DNA from: Ruminococcus sp. | Lineage (GTDB): Bacteria; Bacillota; Clostridia; Oscillospirales; Ruminococcaceae | Direction of reading: 5' to 3' | DNA length: 64,000 bases | Assembly (NCBI RefSeq): GCF_024692365.1 | Contig: NZ_JAILMR010000124.1 | Coordinates: 1-64,000, forward strand | Shown here: positions 38,767 to 47,927 of the stretch, in pieces | Position numbering within the stretch: position 1 is the first letter of the stretch | Layout of the letters: each line of letters opens with the position of its first letter | Notes under the pieces: generated by a model | Seen by the model: the letters and a program-made list of their open reading frames with translations, nothing else | The model's database searches: none | What the model was told of the DNA's origin: nothing | Translations under genes and position numbers: made by a program

Positions 38767-39092
38767 AAGCGCACATAACAAGGGCTGAATTCTGGGTGCA
38801 TGACGATTCTCCCATAACATTTGAGGAGATAAAGGCGCTTGACCTGCCCGATGGATTTTCCGCAGAAGAAAACTGCGTTGTCAATACCAAGAATCCCTTT
38901 GGCGAGATGTCTGCCGACCTTGGAAAATGCATTGTTTTCACAAAGGCTGACGGTGTAAAGCAGTACCTTGTGTTTACGGGCGGTGTACCGAGTTTCGTTA
39001 TGCGAAGCGAAGAAGATGCACGTCCCTTTATCGCGCTGGCTGAAATGCTTGGTGCGAAAGTTCAGGGTGACGACGGCGAAGTCTACGAGTGA
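38757..39092 (+). CDS. Hypothetical protein
   Basis: Open frame in a co-oriented small-ORF cluster. Confidence 0.55.
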   Translation: MAYEAHITRAEFWVHDDSPITFEEIKALDLPDGFSAEENCVVNTKNPFGEMSADLGKCIVFTKADGVKQYLVFTGGVPSFVMRSEEDARPFIALAEMLGAKVQGDDGEVYE

Positions 39093-39424
39093 CAACCGCG
39101 GAGGTATTTATGCAGACGATAATAGTTTTGCTCGATTCCCGAAAAATGGAAAACCCCGACCTTGATGTGATATCTCTACTGCCTGTAAGGGTGGAGGAAG
39201 TCACCGACAACAAGGTGTATGACAACGGTTTTGATTACATAAACGATGATGTCATAGGCGTATGGCTGGAAACAGAGAACGCTGATGAGGGCGTTAAGAG
39301 CGTCATCGAACTTATAAAAACAGAAAAATTCGCGGACAACGACCTTTCAAAAACTGCGGAGATACTTGTCTCCGTGGAAGACTGCGCTGAGATAGAAAAA
39401 TGCAGAAAGGTCTTTCCCGAATAA
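39089..39424 (+). CDS. Hypothetical acidic protein
   Basis: 4-bp ATGA overlap with the upstream ORF, internal to the cluster. Confidence 0.6.
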   Translation: MTTAEVFMQTIIVLLDSRKMENPDLDVISLLPVRVEEVTDNKVYDNGFDYINDDVIGVWLETENADEGVKSVIELIKTEKFADNDLSKTAEILVSVEDCAEIEKCRKVFPE

Positions 39425-39466
39425 GAAATATTCAGAACAAGGGACAAAATAACACGGGAGAATATC

Positions 39467-39934
39467 ATGACATTTATTTGTGTATCTGTCGCAATTTATG
39501 TCATTGCGGCTATATTGTCAAGATACGATAAAACAGATATTACTTCTATTGTGCTATTGCTGTTTCTGCCGCTGGCAATTTCCGCGGTCATGATGACATC
39601 TTCAAAAGCCCCCACGACATACGGTCTTAACCACGCTTCAGGCTGGCTGATCTCGATAATCTTTTTATGTGCATTTATGCCGACGCTGAAAAGCATAACG
39701 ACCATCAGTGATCTTATCACAAAGGGCAGAAATGGAGACTTCGAGACCAAAGTTGGGCTGATAATCTGGATACTGGGATGTGTCCCTGTTTCGATATTCA
39801 TAAACAGCAAGATAGCAAAGCTGTTTTGCTACTATTTTCAGTACAGAACTGTCATGACTTACATAGTGCTGGCATTAGTTGCGGCGGGAACTTTGTATCT
39901 TATATTCCGAAAACCCGGGAGGAAAGCAAAATGA
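39467..39934 (+). CDS. Small membrane protein
   Basis: Four hydrophobic segments. Confidence 0.6.
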   Translation: MTFICVSVAIYVIAAILSRYDKTDITSIVLLLFLPLAISAVMMTSSKAPTTYGLNHASGWLISIIFLCAFMPTLKSITTISDLITKGRNGDFETKVGLIIWILGCVPVSIFINSKIAKLFCYYFQYRTVMTYIVLALVAAGTLYLIFRKPGRKAK

Positions 39935-40311
39935 TCGCAATAGAATTTGGTAACAAAGCTTTCAATGATCCTCAGAGCGAACAGACTGTATCCATTGTTT
40001 TTGATACAAAATCCCGATACGCTGACAGAAAAGAGTTTGCAAAAGCGGCGATAGAAAAGATGACCTGCAAATGTCCTCCGTGGCGTGATGAACTTCTGGC
40101 TAAAATGGATTTTCAGCCTGCCAAAGATGAGGATATCCAATTCTGTATATTTGATGCTGCCAAGCGCATGGATCACAATGTAGCGCTTGATCTTGACCTT
40201 GAAAATGCACATGATTTTGAAGCTGTGATGCCTGTTGAATGGAACGACGCTTTCTATATATTTGAATGTGGAGAGATGTACGTTTTCTACAACTGGAACA
40301 CAACTTGCTGA
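39931..40311 (+). CDS. Hypothetical protein (paralogue of 38259 ORF)
   Basis: Starts MIAIEFGNKAFNDPQSEQT after GGAGGAAAGCAAA; 4-bp overlap with the upstream ORF. Confidence 0.65.
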   Translation: MIAIEFGNKAFNDPQSEQTVSIVFDTKSRYADRKEFAKAAIEKMTCKCPPWRDELLAKMDFQPAKDEDIQFCIFDAAKRMDHNVALDLDLENAHDFEAVMPVEWNDAFYIFECGEMYVFYNWNTTC

Positions 40312-40350
40312 AAATAAAGATCAAATTATTAAATGAAAGAGATGAATAAT

Positions 40351-42360
40351 ATGGCAAAAAACAAAGAGGGCGGAAAGCCTTTTGAGATCCCTCGCCCCGA
40401 ATTTCCCAAAAGAGCGGTAATTACGGGCGGTATGCCTTACGGCAATAAGGAACTGCACTTCGGACACGTTGGCGGAATGTTCGTGTTCGCTGATGCTTAT
40501 GCAAGATTCCTGCGCGACAGGATAGGCAAGGAGAATGTACTTTTCGTGGGCGGTACCGACTGCTACGGCTCCCCTATCGCTGAGGGCTGGAGAAAGAAAG
40601 TCGCTGACGGCGAATTTGAGGGCAGTCTGACGGATTTCGTTCAGAGAAATCATGACAAGCAGCAGAAGACCCTCGATGATTACGGTATCTCACCTGATAT
40701 CTTTGCGGCATCGGGTCTTGGCAGAAGCAAGGAGATACACGCTGAAGTCACCGACTGGTTCATAAATTCCCTGTACAAAAAGGGTCAGCTGAACAAAATA
40801 AGCACAATGCAGTTCTATGATGAAAAGGCAGGCTGTTTCCTCAACGGCAGACAGGTCATCGGCAAGTGCCCGATAGAGGGCTGTACCTCTGAAAAGGGCT
40901 ATGCAGATGAGTGCGACCTTGGTCATCAGTATATGCCCGAGAACCTCATCGACCCTGTCAGCACACTGACAGGTGAAAAGCCCTCGATGCGCCCTGTTAC
41001 AAACTGGTATTTCAAGCTGAGAGACTACGAGGAACTTCTGAAAAACTGGATAGAGATGCTGAAAAAGCGCAAGGACGTTCGTCCTGTTGTATGCAAGACC
41101 ATCGAGGAATTCCTCAAGCCCCCCGTTATCTACATCAAGCGAGAATTTGAGGAAAAGTATCTTTCACTGAAAAATCAGATGCCCGAGCACGAGTACTTTG
41201 AAGAGCCTAAAAAGCCCTCATTCACAGTACAGTTCAAAACACTTTCCGACTGCGACGAGGCTGTTAAAGTGCTTGTAAACAACGGCATACGCTACCGTAC
41301 AGGTAAGACTCTTGTTCCTTTCAGACTTACAGGCAATATCGAGTGGGGCGTTCCCGCACCTGTCATGGATAACGTTGAGGGTCTGACCGTATGGGTATGG
41401 CCTGAATCACTTTGGGCACCTATCTCATTCACCCAGACGCTTCTGGAACAGCGCGGCAGAAGCAGGGACGAGTGGAAGGACTACTGGTGCAGCAAGGACA
41501 GCGGCGTTTACCAGTTCATCGGACAGGATAACATCTATTTCTACGGAATTGCCGAGCCCGCAATGTGGATGGCACAGCAGGAGTCCGATGTAAAGACTGC
41601 CGACCCCGCTGAGGGCGAGATGCAGATGCCTACCATCATCGCAAACCACCACATTCTTTTCCTTGATAAAAAGGCTTCAAGCTCAGGCGCTGTAAAGCCT
41701 CCTATGGCTGACGACCTGCTGAACTTCTACACCCCCGAACAGCTGCGTATGCACTGGTTGGGTCTTGGTCTGGGTCAGAGGTCGGTAAGCTTTATGCCAA
41801 AGCCCTACAATCCCGATGCAAAGCCCGACGATGCCGACCCCGTTGTTAAGGACGGTCTTCTGCTCTCAAACGTATACAACAGAATGGTTCGTACAGCTTT
41901 CTACACCACGCAGAAGCACTTTGACGGCATAATGCCTTCCAACTCTCCCAGCGAGAATATTTTGGCAGAGGGCAAAAAGGCAGTTCTCGACTATGAGAGA
42001 CATATGTCGAAGTTCGCGTTCCATCAGTGCACCTATGTACTTGACAGCTACATCAGAAACGGCAGCAAGTACATGGCTAAGACCATCAAGGAAGATACTC
42101 CCAAGGAGGAGCTTTCACAGGCGCTGGCAGACCTTTTCTACATGATAAAGATCGCCGCAGTTCTTCTGCACCCGATGGCACCTTTCGGTACCGAAAAGGT
42201 ACGCGAGTACCTGCAGGTCGGCGAGGAGATCTGGAGCTGGGATAACATCTTTGAACCTCTGACATTCTTTGTCGGCGAAGGTCACGAGCTGAAATTCCTG
42301 CCCCCGAGGACCGACTTCTTCACACGTCACGAAAGCCAGTTCGAGACCGCAGAAAAGTAA
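40351..42360 (+). CDS. metG: Methionine--tRNA ligase-like class I aminoacyl-tRNA synthetase (divergent)
   Basis: PKRAVITGGMPYGNKELHFGHVGGMFVFADAYARFLR, ENVLFVGGTDCYGSPI, GNIEWGVPAP, IGQDNIYFYGI. Confidence 0.85.
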   Translation: MAKNKEGGKPFEIPRPEFPKRAVITGGMPYGNKELHFGHVGGMFVFADAYARFLRDRIGKENVLFVGGTDCYGSPIAEGWRKKVADGEFEGSLTDFVQRNHDKQQKTLDDYGISPDIFAASGLGRSKEIHAEVTDWFINSLYKKGQLNKISTMQFYDEKAGCFLNGRQVIGKCPIEGCTSEKGYADECDLGHQYMPENLIDPVSTLTGEKPSMRPVTNWYFKLRDYEELLKNWIEMLKKRKDVRPVVCKTIEEFLKPPVIYIKREFEEKYLSLKNQMPEHEYFEEPKKPSFTVQFKTLSDCDEAVKVLVNNGIRYRTGKTLVPFRLTGNIEWGVPAPVMDNVEGLTVWVWPESLWAPISFTQTLLEQRGRSRDEWKDYWCSKDSGVYQFIGQDNIYFYGIAEPAMWMAQQESDVKTADPAEGEMQMPTIIANHHILFLDKKASSSGAVKPPMADDLLNFYTPEQLRMHWLGLGLGQRSVSFMPKPYNPDAKPDDADPVVKDGLLLSNVYNRMVRTAFYTTQKHFDGIMPSNSPSENILAEGKKAVLDYERHMSKFAFHQCTYVLDSYIRNGSKYMAKTIKEDTPKEELSQALADLFYMIKIAAVLLHPMAPFGTEKVREYLQVGEEIWSWDNIFEPLTFFVGEGHELKFLPPRTDFFTRHESQFETAEK

Positions 42361-42369
42361 TAAAACATT

Positions 42370-42409
42370 CACCCGAGCTATCCGCTGTCAGGAAAGCTCG
42401 GGTGTTTTT
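42370..42409 (+). terminator. Intrinsic terminator
   Basis: CACCCGAGCT...AGCTCGGGTGTTTTT. Confidence 0.88.
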
Positions 42410-42475
42410 GTGCACGAAAGTACCGCGGTCAGCAAGGAAACTCCCCCACTGCCGCGGTATTATTATTTCTATCAC

Positions 42476-43165
42476 TTATTTTTCTTCCTTAGCTTTTTCG
42501 CTCTCGTAGACGCGCTTTGCATAAACCAGCATCACAACAACCGCCGCCGTAAGATATGCAACCATCAGCAGCATAGTCGCAATCCCGCTGACAAAAGCCG
42601 TGGATATCATCGTAAATACGCCCACCAGCATCAGGCATACTCCGCCGAAGAAGTTGGATTTCTGCCATGTGGTATCGTTGTAAAGCGTCCAGCTTACGCG
42701 GAAACCGATCAAGCCGTTGCGGCGGGTCTTTGATACCATGTTGCCGATAGGAATAAATATCAGCCCGAAGATAAATGCGTATATCCTCATGCCGTCAATT
42801 GGCATATTTGAAATATCAGCATGACTGTCAGCGCACATCTTTATCAGCATGACAATCTGTACCGCACCCATAGCGCCGATTATCCAAGGCATGAGCTTGC
42901 GCAGTACTTTAGCGTTCTGCTTTGCACGCTGTTCGGCGGTTTCATCTTGGTATGCGTTGGTATCCATCCGTATAGCAACAAACTCAAAAATCGCCGTAAA
43001 AATCAGAATAATCAACGGGAAAATGAAAGCAAAATTTCTGCTGCCCCAGTTGTCGATTTCCCCCGCGGCGTTGTAATGTACAGGCACTTTTTCGGGAAGA
43101 AAATTAACCGCCGCTGCCGTCGCCATCAGCGGGAACAGTGCTATCCCCCATGTCAATTTTTTCAT
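42476..43165 (-). CDS. SdpI/DUF1648 family membrane protein
   Basis: VPVHYNAAGEIDNWGSR and GLIGFRVSWTLYNDTTWQKSN. Confidence 0.85.
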   Translation of the reverse strand: MKKLTWGIALFPLMATAAAVNFLPEKVPVHYNAAGEIDNWGSRNFAFIFPLIILIFTAIFEFVAIRMDTNAYQDETAEQRAKQNAKVLRKLMPWIIGAMGAVQIVMLIKMCADSHADISNMPIDGMRIYAFIFGLIFIPIGNMVSKTRRNGLIGFRVSWTLYNDTTWQKSNFFGGVCLMLVGVFTMISTAFVSGIATMLLMVAYLTAAVVVMLVYAKRVYESEKAKEEK

Positions 43166-43430
43166 TTTTTTTACCTCTCATCATCTCAAACCACATCACA
43201 AGCTCATCGAACACCGAGGTGTTGAGCTCGTAATAAACGAAGTTTTTTTCTTTTGTTTCCGTGATAAGGTCGGCATTTTTCAGCTGTTTGAAGTGGTAAG
43301 ACATAGTCGCACCTGTCATGTCGAAGTGCGCACCAATGTCCCCTGCCGACATTCTGCCGTCCCGAAGCAGTACCAGAATTTCCCGACGTACCGGGTCGGA
43401 CAGTGCCTTAAATGTTTCCTGAAATCCCAT
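43104..43430 (-). CDS. ArsR/SdpR family repressor
   Basis: FKALSDPVRREILVLLRDGRMSAGDIGAHFDMTGATMSYHFKQLKNADLI. Confidence 0.9.
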   Translation of the reverse strand: MGFQETFKALSDPVRREILVLLRDGRMSAGDIGAHFDMTGATMSYHFKQLKNADLITETKEKNFVYYELNTSVFDELVMWFEMMRGKKNEKIDMGDSTVPADGDGSGG

Positions 43431-44277
43431 CAGCCATCTTCCTTTCATAAGAAATATTGTAAAGCTTCTTGTACAGAAGTTTGTTAGTCAGCACCGCGAT
43501 CAGTATCGCTTCCAAGGTGAAAATGATCTCCGTTACACCAAGGCTGACTATCTTCGCGTAGTAGAGAACCAGTGAAAAGTCAACTGCAAAATGCAGGAAC
43601 ACCGCCAGAAAATACAGCCCAGTCTTCCGCTGACGAACAGCCGCGAAAACGATAACGGAGAACACGATATGCACCAGAACCGCGGGGATACGTTCATATC
43701 CCACAAGCAGAGCATGACCGATATCTCCACTCATGAGTTTGTCCATCTGCGCGAGCAAGGAATCAATCACAGAATCGTCTGCGCCCTTTGCAACACTTTC
43801 GATTCCGCCCTTGTTTACCATGGCAGCCATTATTCCGAGAAAAGCCACCTGAATACCGATGTAAACAGACTCAAATCCGCCGTGACCAAGACCATATGAA
43901 AGCGCATCGCTCTTGTCATCGCATCTTTTCAGAACCGTCCTGAATGCGATGAATCTGCCTGTTTCCTCGAAAATTCCAGCCGCGGAAGCTGCTACAAAAT
44001 AGTACAGCCAAACATTACCTTTGACCGCCTTTGAAACGGAGTTATCCATGCCGATCACAGGCGTAAGTAACAGGACTTTCAGTAAAATCGCAAAAATGAA
44101 CCATACCACCGCACCTGTTATCATGGGCTTAACCTTGAATTTCGTGAACTTCCTCATTACAATAAAGAATACCACTGGAATCACAGCCATAAGCGCTCCG
44201 CTTAGTATCGTAAACGTTATAGAATCCTTGCTGAAACTGATGTCACGAGTGTCAGCCAATAACAAAATATCACCCAT
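43408..44277 (-). CDS. YhfC family intramembrane metalloprotease-like protein
   Basis: GIFEETGRFIAFRTVLK...ALSYGLGHGGFESVYIG; multiple TMs. Confidence 0.8.
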   Translation of the reverse strand: MGDILLLADTRDISFSKDSITFTILSGALMAVIPVVFFIVMRKFTKFKVKPMITGAVVWFIFAILLKVLLLTPVIGMDNSVSKAVKGNVWLYYFVAASAAGIFEETGRFIAFRTVLKRCDDKSDALSYGLGHGGFESVYIGIQVAFLGIMAAMVNKGGIESVAKGADDSVIDSLLAQMDKLMSGDIGHALLVGYERIPAVLVHIVFSVIVFAAVRQRKTGLYFLAVFLHFAVDFSLVLYYAKIVSLGVTEIIFTLEAILIAVLTNKLLYKKLYNISYERKMADGISGNI

Positions 44278-44338
44278 AGTTCTTGCCTCCTTCTTAGCAT
44301 AAATTGTTGTCTTTTGTTCTCTATTAGTTTGAAAATTA

Positions 44339-44417
44339 TCTAATTAGAATTTTCTCTAAATACAATATAGCACACTTTTGTCAGCTTGTCAAGAGGCATT
44401 TAGAAAGTTTTCTAAAT
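44339..44417 (-). promoter_or_regulatory. Promoter TTGACA-N17-TATATT flanked by two operator-like palindromes
   Basis: -35 44387-44392, -10 44364-44369; ATTTAGAAA-GT-TTTCTAAAT at 44398-44417 and a related ATTAGAATTTTCTCTAAAT at ~44342-44360. Confidence 0.65.
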
Positions 44418-44533
44418 TAACAAAATGATAGTCTGCCAAAGCTGAAACATCGAACTATCGGGCAATATTAAAAGTGTCAACAAACAAAAATCCCGCATAG
44501 TATAGCATAACACCAAAAGAAAGGATGCACACT

Positions 44534-45313
44534 ATGACGGGTTTGATTTCGGCAGCCTGCGCGACAGGCTTTACATTTTTGATGACGGCGTTTGGGGCAG
44601 CGATGGTGCTTTTCATGTACAGCGATGACTTTTCCGACAAGGTAAGACGGGGGTTTCTAGGGTTTGCGGCGGGGGTGATGATCGCGGCTTCGGTCTGGAG
44701 TTTGCTTATCCCCGCGATTGATGAATCGGAAAAACTCGGTAAACTGGGCTGGGTTCCCGCAGCAGGAGGTTTCGCTTGTGGGGTGGCGTTCCTGATGCTG
44801 CTTGACAAGGTACTCCCCTGTTTTATGAAAGACAAAGATACCGCAACAGAGCGTCGAAAAGGTCGGACGGCGATGATGGTTTTCGCCATAACCCTCCACA
44901 ATATTCCCGAGGGCATGGCGGTGGGTCTGGCGTTTGCAGTTGCAGCAAGAAGTGCCGATCCTGCGCTTTTCGGGGCGGCGGTAGCACTTGCCGTGGGCAT
45001 GGGCATACAGAATTTTCCAGAGGGCGCGGCAATATCCATACCCCTGCGTCAGCACGGCATGGGCAGACTTAAAGCCTTTCTATGCGGTGCGGCTTCGGGC
45101 GTAGTTGAGCCAATTTTTGGAGTTTTGACCGTGCTGGTAGCAGGTGCCGCACAGGCTGTCCTGCCCTGGTTTTTGTCTTTTGCCGCAGGAGCGATGCTCT
45201 ACGTTGTAGCAGATGAACTTATCCCCGAAGCCCATCTTGAGGGTTCACGAACAGGGACTATCTGCGTGATGATCGGCTTCATTCTGATGATGATCCTTGA
45301 TGTGGCGTTATAG
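44534..45313 (+). CDS. ZIP family metal transporter
   Basis: HNIPEGMAVGLAFA, NFPEGAAISIPL. Confidence 0.92.
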   Translation: MTGLISAACATGFTFLMTAFGAAMVLFMYSDDFSDKVRRGFLGFAAGVMIAASVWSLLIPAIDESEKLGKLGWVPAAGGFACGVAFLMLLDKVLPCFMKDKDTATERRKGRTAMMVFAITLHNIPEGMAVGLAFAVAARSADPALFGAAVALAVGMGIQNFPEGAAISIPLRQHGMGRLKAFLCGAASGVVEPIFGVLTVLVAGAAQAVLPWFLSFAAGAMLYVVADELIPEAHLEGSRTGTICVMIGFILMMILDVAL

Positions 45314-45351
45314 TCATCGTTTTTTTGCGGACACTCATTCTAAAACAGATA

Positions 45352-45382
45352 CAAAAAAGCGGGGAAAAACTCCCCGCTTATA
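45352..45382. terminator. Bidirectional intrinsic terminator
   Basis: AAAAAAGCGGGGA...TCCCCGCTTATAT. Confidence 0.7.
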
Positions 45383-45399
45383 TTATATACGAAAACGTT

Positions 45400-46764
45400 T
45401 TATTTAAGGATACCCCTATCCTTTTTCAAGCGAAGAACTCTTTCAAGACTCTCTTCGATGCGCTTCTCGGTCAGATCGCCCTTTTTAACGGCTTTTTCGA
45501 CACCTTTCACGGCAGATTCTAAGTCTTCGGGCATAAGCAGAAGGTCACCGCCCGCTTTGAGAACCGCCACAGAGATCTCATCGGAGCTGTAATAATTTGC
45601 CAGAGCGCCCATGGCAAGGGCATCGGTGACAACGACACCATCGAAACCAAGCTTGCCGCGAAGCTCGTCGGTAATAATCGTTTTCGAGAGTGACGCGGGC
45701 TGATTATCGATGTTGACCATCGTGATGTGACCGATCATGACCATATCCGCACCTGCCGCGATACCGCTCTCAAATGCCAGATATTCGGCGTTTTCAAGCT
45801 CATCGACAGTCTTGTAGCTGCTCGCCATGCCAACGTGTGAATCCTCAGCGGTGTCGCCGTGACCGGGGAAATGTTTCAGCGAGCAGACCACACCGCCGTC
45901 CTTGAAGCCCTTGACTGCACTCGCAACGAGCTCGGCAGTCTGTTCGAAATCGTCGCTGTAAGCGCGGGTGCCGATGACGGTATTATCGGGGTTCGACCAG
46001 GTGTCCGCAACAGGAGCAAAGTCCAAATTAAATCCCAGTTCCGCAATATCCGAAGCGATGGTGTAAGCGTTCTTATACGCCGTATCTACGCCTTTTTTGC
46101 GGTATTGGTACATGGGCTTGAACTCGGTGGTACCAAGCTTTTCGGCACACCTTGCAACGATACCGCCCTCCTCGTCAACCGCGAAAAACAGTGGTATATC
46201 GGAAACCTTGCTGTTGCTCTCGGCAGTCGCTGCCAGCATCGTTTTCGTCTGCTCTACATCCTCCAGATTCTGCGCAAAATAGATCAGACCGCCCACAGGA
46301 TACTCTTTCAGCGCATCAAGGGTCGCCGCCCCCGATTCAGTAACCAGATCGTAGCCCGTAAGGCTTTCTGGAGTGACCACAAACAGCTGACATATCTTCT
46401 CATGTAGACTCATTTCAGCCATCATTTTGGTTATCTCGTCTTCCTTGACATCGTTTTCGACGGGTTCAGTATCCTTTGCAGTATTTTCGGCTGAGGAACT
46501 GTTCTCATCGGACTGCTTCTCGGTTTCTGTCTCAGGATCTTTGTCGTCCGTCGGTTCTTCTTCCTCGCCTTTATCGGACTTTTCAACTTTCTTTTCGCGT
46601 TTTACTGCATTACCGGACGTTTTACCGTCAGCAGGTTCAACAGGACGATTCTTCAAATAACCATTCACAACATAGGCGCTAAGTGCTCCGGTTATCAGCA
46701 GAAGTATCACCAGAGTGCGTATACGCGCCATTTTAGCACTCGCTTTTTTCTTCGGCTTCGACAT
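45400..46764 (-). CDS. Membrane-anchored GH3 beta-N-acetylhexosaminidase (NagZ-like)
   Basis: FAVDEEGGIVARC, LKHFPGHGDTAEDSHVGM, VVTDALAMGAL. Confidence 0.88.
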   Translation of the reverse strand: MSKPKKKASAKMARIRTLVILLLITGALSAYVVNGYLKNRPVEPADGKTSGNAVKREKKVEKSDKGEEEEPTDDKDPETETEKQSDENSSSAENTAKDTEPVENDVKEDEITKMMAEMSLHEKICQLFVVTPESLTGYDLVTESGAATLDALKEYPVGGLIYFAQNLEDVEQTKTMLAATAESNSKVSDIPLFFAVDEEGGIVARCAEKLGTTEFKPMYQYRKKGVDTAYKNAYTIASDIAELGFNLDFAPVADTWSNPDNTVIGTRAYSDDFEQTAELVASAVKGFKDGGVVCSLKHFPGHGDTAEDSHVGMASSYKTVDELENAEYLAFESGIAAGADMVMIGHITMVNIDNQPASLSKTIITDELRGKLGFDGVVVTDALAMGALANYYSSDEISVAVLKAGGDLLLMPEDLESAVKGVEKAVKKGDLTEKRIEESLERVLRLKKDRGILK

Positions 46765-46890
46765 AATATCACTCCTATAAACGATTTCGTAAAATAAAAT
46801 ACCAAAATAAAGTATACCACTATTTCCCGATATTGTCAACATACGGAGAAATCAGCAGAATTTTCCATAAAAATGTATATTACAATATTA

Positions 46891-46919
46891 TTGACAGCGC
46901 TGAAGCTTCGTGTTATAAT
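46891..46919 (+). promoter_or_regulatory. Promoter TTGACA-N17-TATAAT
   Basis: Consensus hexamers upstream of the 46959 ORF. Confidence 0.7.
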
Positions 46920-46958
46920 ATCGTAAAACAAACCAAATAAAGTAAGGAGAATGACATC

Positions 46959-47150
46959 ATGGAGAAAAAATACAGAAAGATATGGGCAGTCAGCCTGCTT
47001 TTTATTTCGATATCATCTTTGATATTAAACATAGGAAATCTTGCATCTTTTGAATTCCCAAATGTACTGAAATACGTATTTACACTGATTATCTCTATCA
47101 CTGTGCTTGTTCTGATCTACACATCGCTGAAACTCAAAATCTGGAAATAA
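46959..47150 (+). CDS. Small membrane protein
   Basis: Two hydrophobic stretches, SD AAGGAGA, strong promoter. Confidence 0.6.
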   Translation: MEKKYRKIWAVSLLFISISSLILNIGNLASFEFPNVLKYVFTLIISITVLVLIYTSLKLKIWK

Positions 47151-47180
47151 CCTGATAAAAAATAATTTCATCATAAAAAT

Positions 47181-47213
47181 AATGTCCCGAAGTGCTGTAC
47201 GCATCGGGACATT
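47181..47213. terminator. Hairpin terminator
   Basis: AATGTCCCGA...TCGGGACATT. Confidence 0.65.
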
Positions 47214-47258
47214 ATCATTATTGTAGATTTGTATCGTCTGCAAAAACGATATCGCAAG

Positions 47259-47837
47259 CTATATGCGAACCCTCTTTTTAACAGCCGCTGACATCGCAAC
47301 TGCCAAAGCCAGTTTCGCCAAATCCCAGATAACAAAAGGGAAAACGCAGAATTTCAGGGCATTAGCGATAGTCATGTCGCCTTTTGTATCGGTGTAAACC
47401 TTGATGAACCAAGCCGTTCCGAAAGCGTAGCAAAGTGCCAATCCGACTATCATCGTGATAATTTGAACGATAACGTTTTCTGAAATAAGCTTCTCCGTCA
47501 GCAGACAAAGAAGAGGAATTATCAGAAATCCGACAAGATATCCGCCTGTTGTGCCCAGAAGAACTCCCAGACCGCTCTTAAAGCCTGAAAATACAGGGAT
47601 TCCCACTGCTCCGAGAAGCATATAAACCAGTATCGCGAAGAATCCTCGTTTTCCACCCAGCATGGATACAGCGCAAAAAACGGCAAATGTCTGGAGCGTA
47701 AACGGCACCGCTGTGGGTATGGAGATCCATGAGCAGACCGCCATCAAAACCGCAAACATCGCGGTCAGAGACATATCCTTTACTGTGAGAAACTGCTTGC
47801 TGCTATTGTGTGAATGTGTTGCTGTTTGTGTTGACAT
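47259..47837 (-). CDS. bioY: Biotin transporter BioY
   Basis: FTLQTFAVFCAVSMLGGKRGFFAILVYMLLGAVGIPVFSGFKSGLGVLLGTTGGYLVGF. Confidence 0.95.
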   Translation of the reverse strand: MSTQTATHSHNSSKQFLTVKDMSLTAMFAVLMAVCSWISIPTAVPFTLQTFAVFCAVSMLGGKRGFFAILVYMLLGAVGIPVFSGFKSGLGVLLGTTGGYLVGFLIIPLLCLLTEKLISENVIVQIITMIVGLALCYAFGTAWFIKVYTDTKGDMTIANALKFCVFPFVIWDLAKLALAVAMSAAVKKRVRI

Positions 47838-47923
47838 AATTGTATACCTCTTTTCTTACAACAGTATACATTATAGCACAACTAATTCTATTTGTCAACC
47901 TTATTTTAGAAAAAGGTATACTA
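47838..47923 (-). promoter_or_regulatory. bioY promoter with two BirA-like operators
   Basis: On the minus strand: TTGACA-N17-TATAAT (-35 47893-47898, -10 47870-47875); TTGTATACC-N14-AGTATACAT (47840-47871) and TTGTCAACC-N14-GGTATACTA (47892-47923). Confidence 0.7.
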
Positions 47924-47927
47924 TTTT

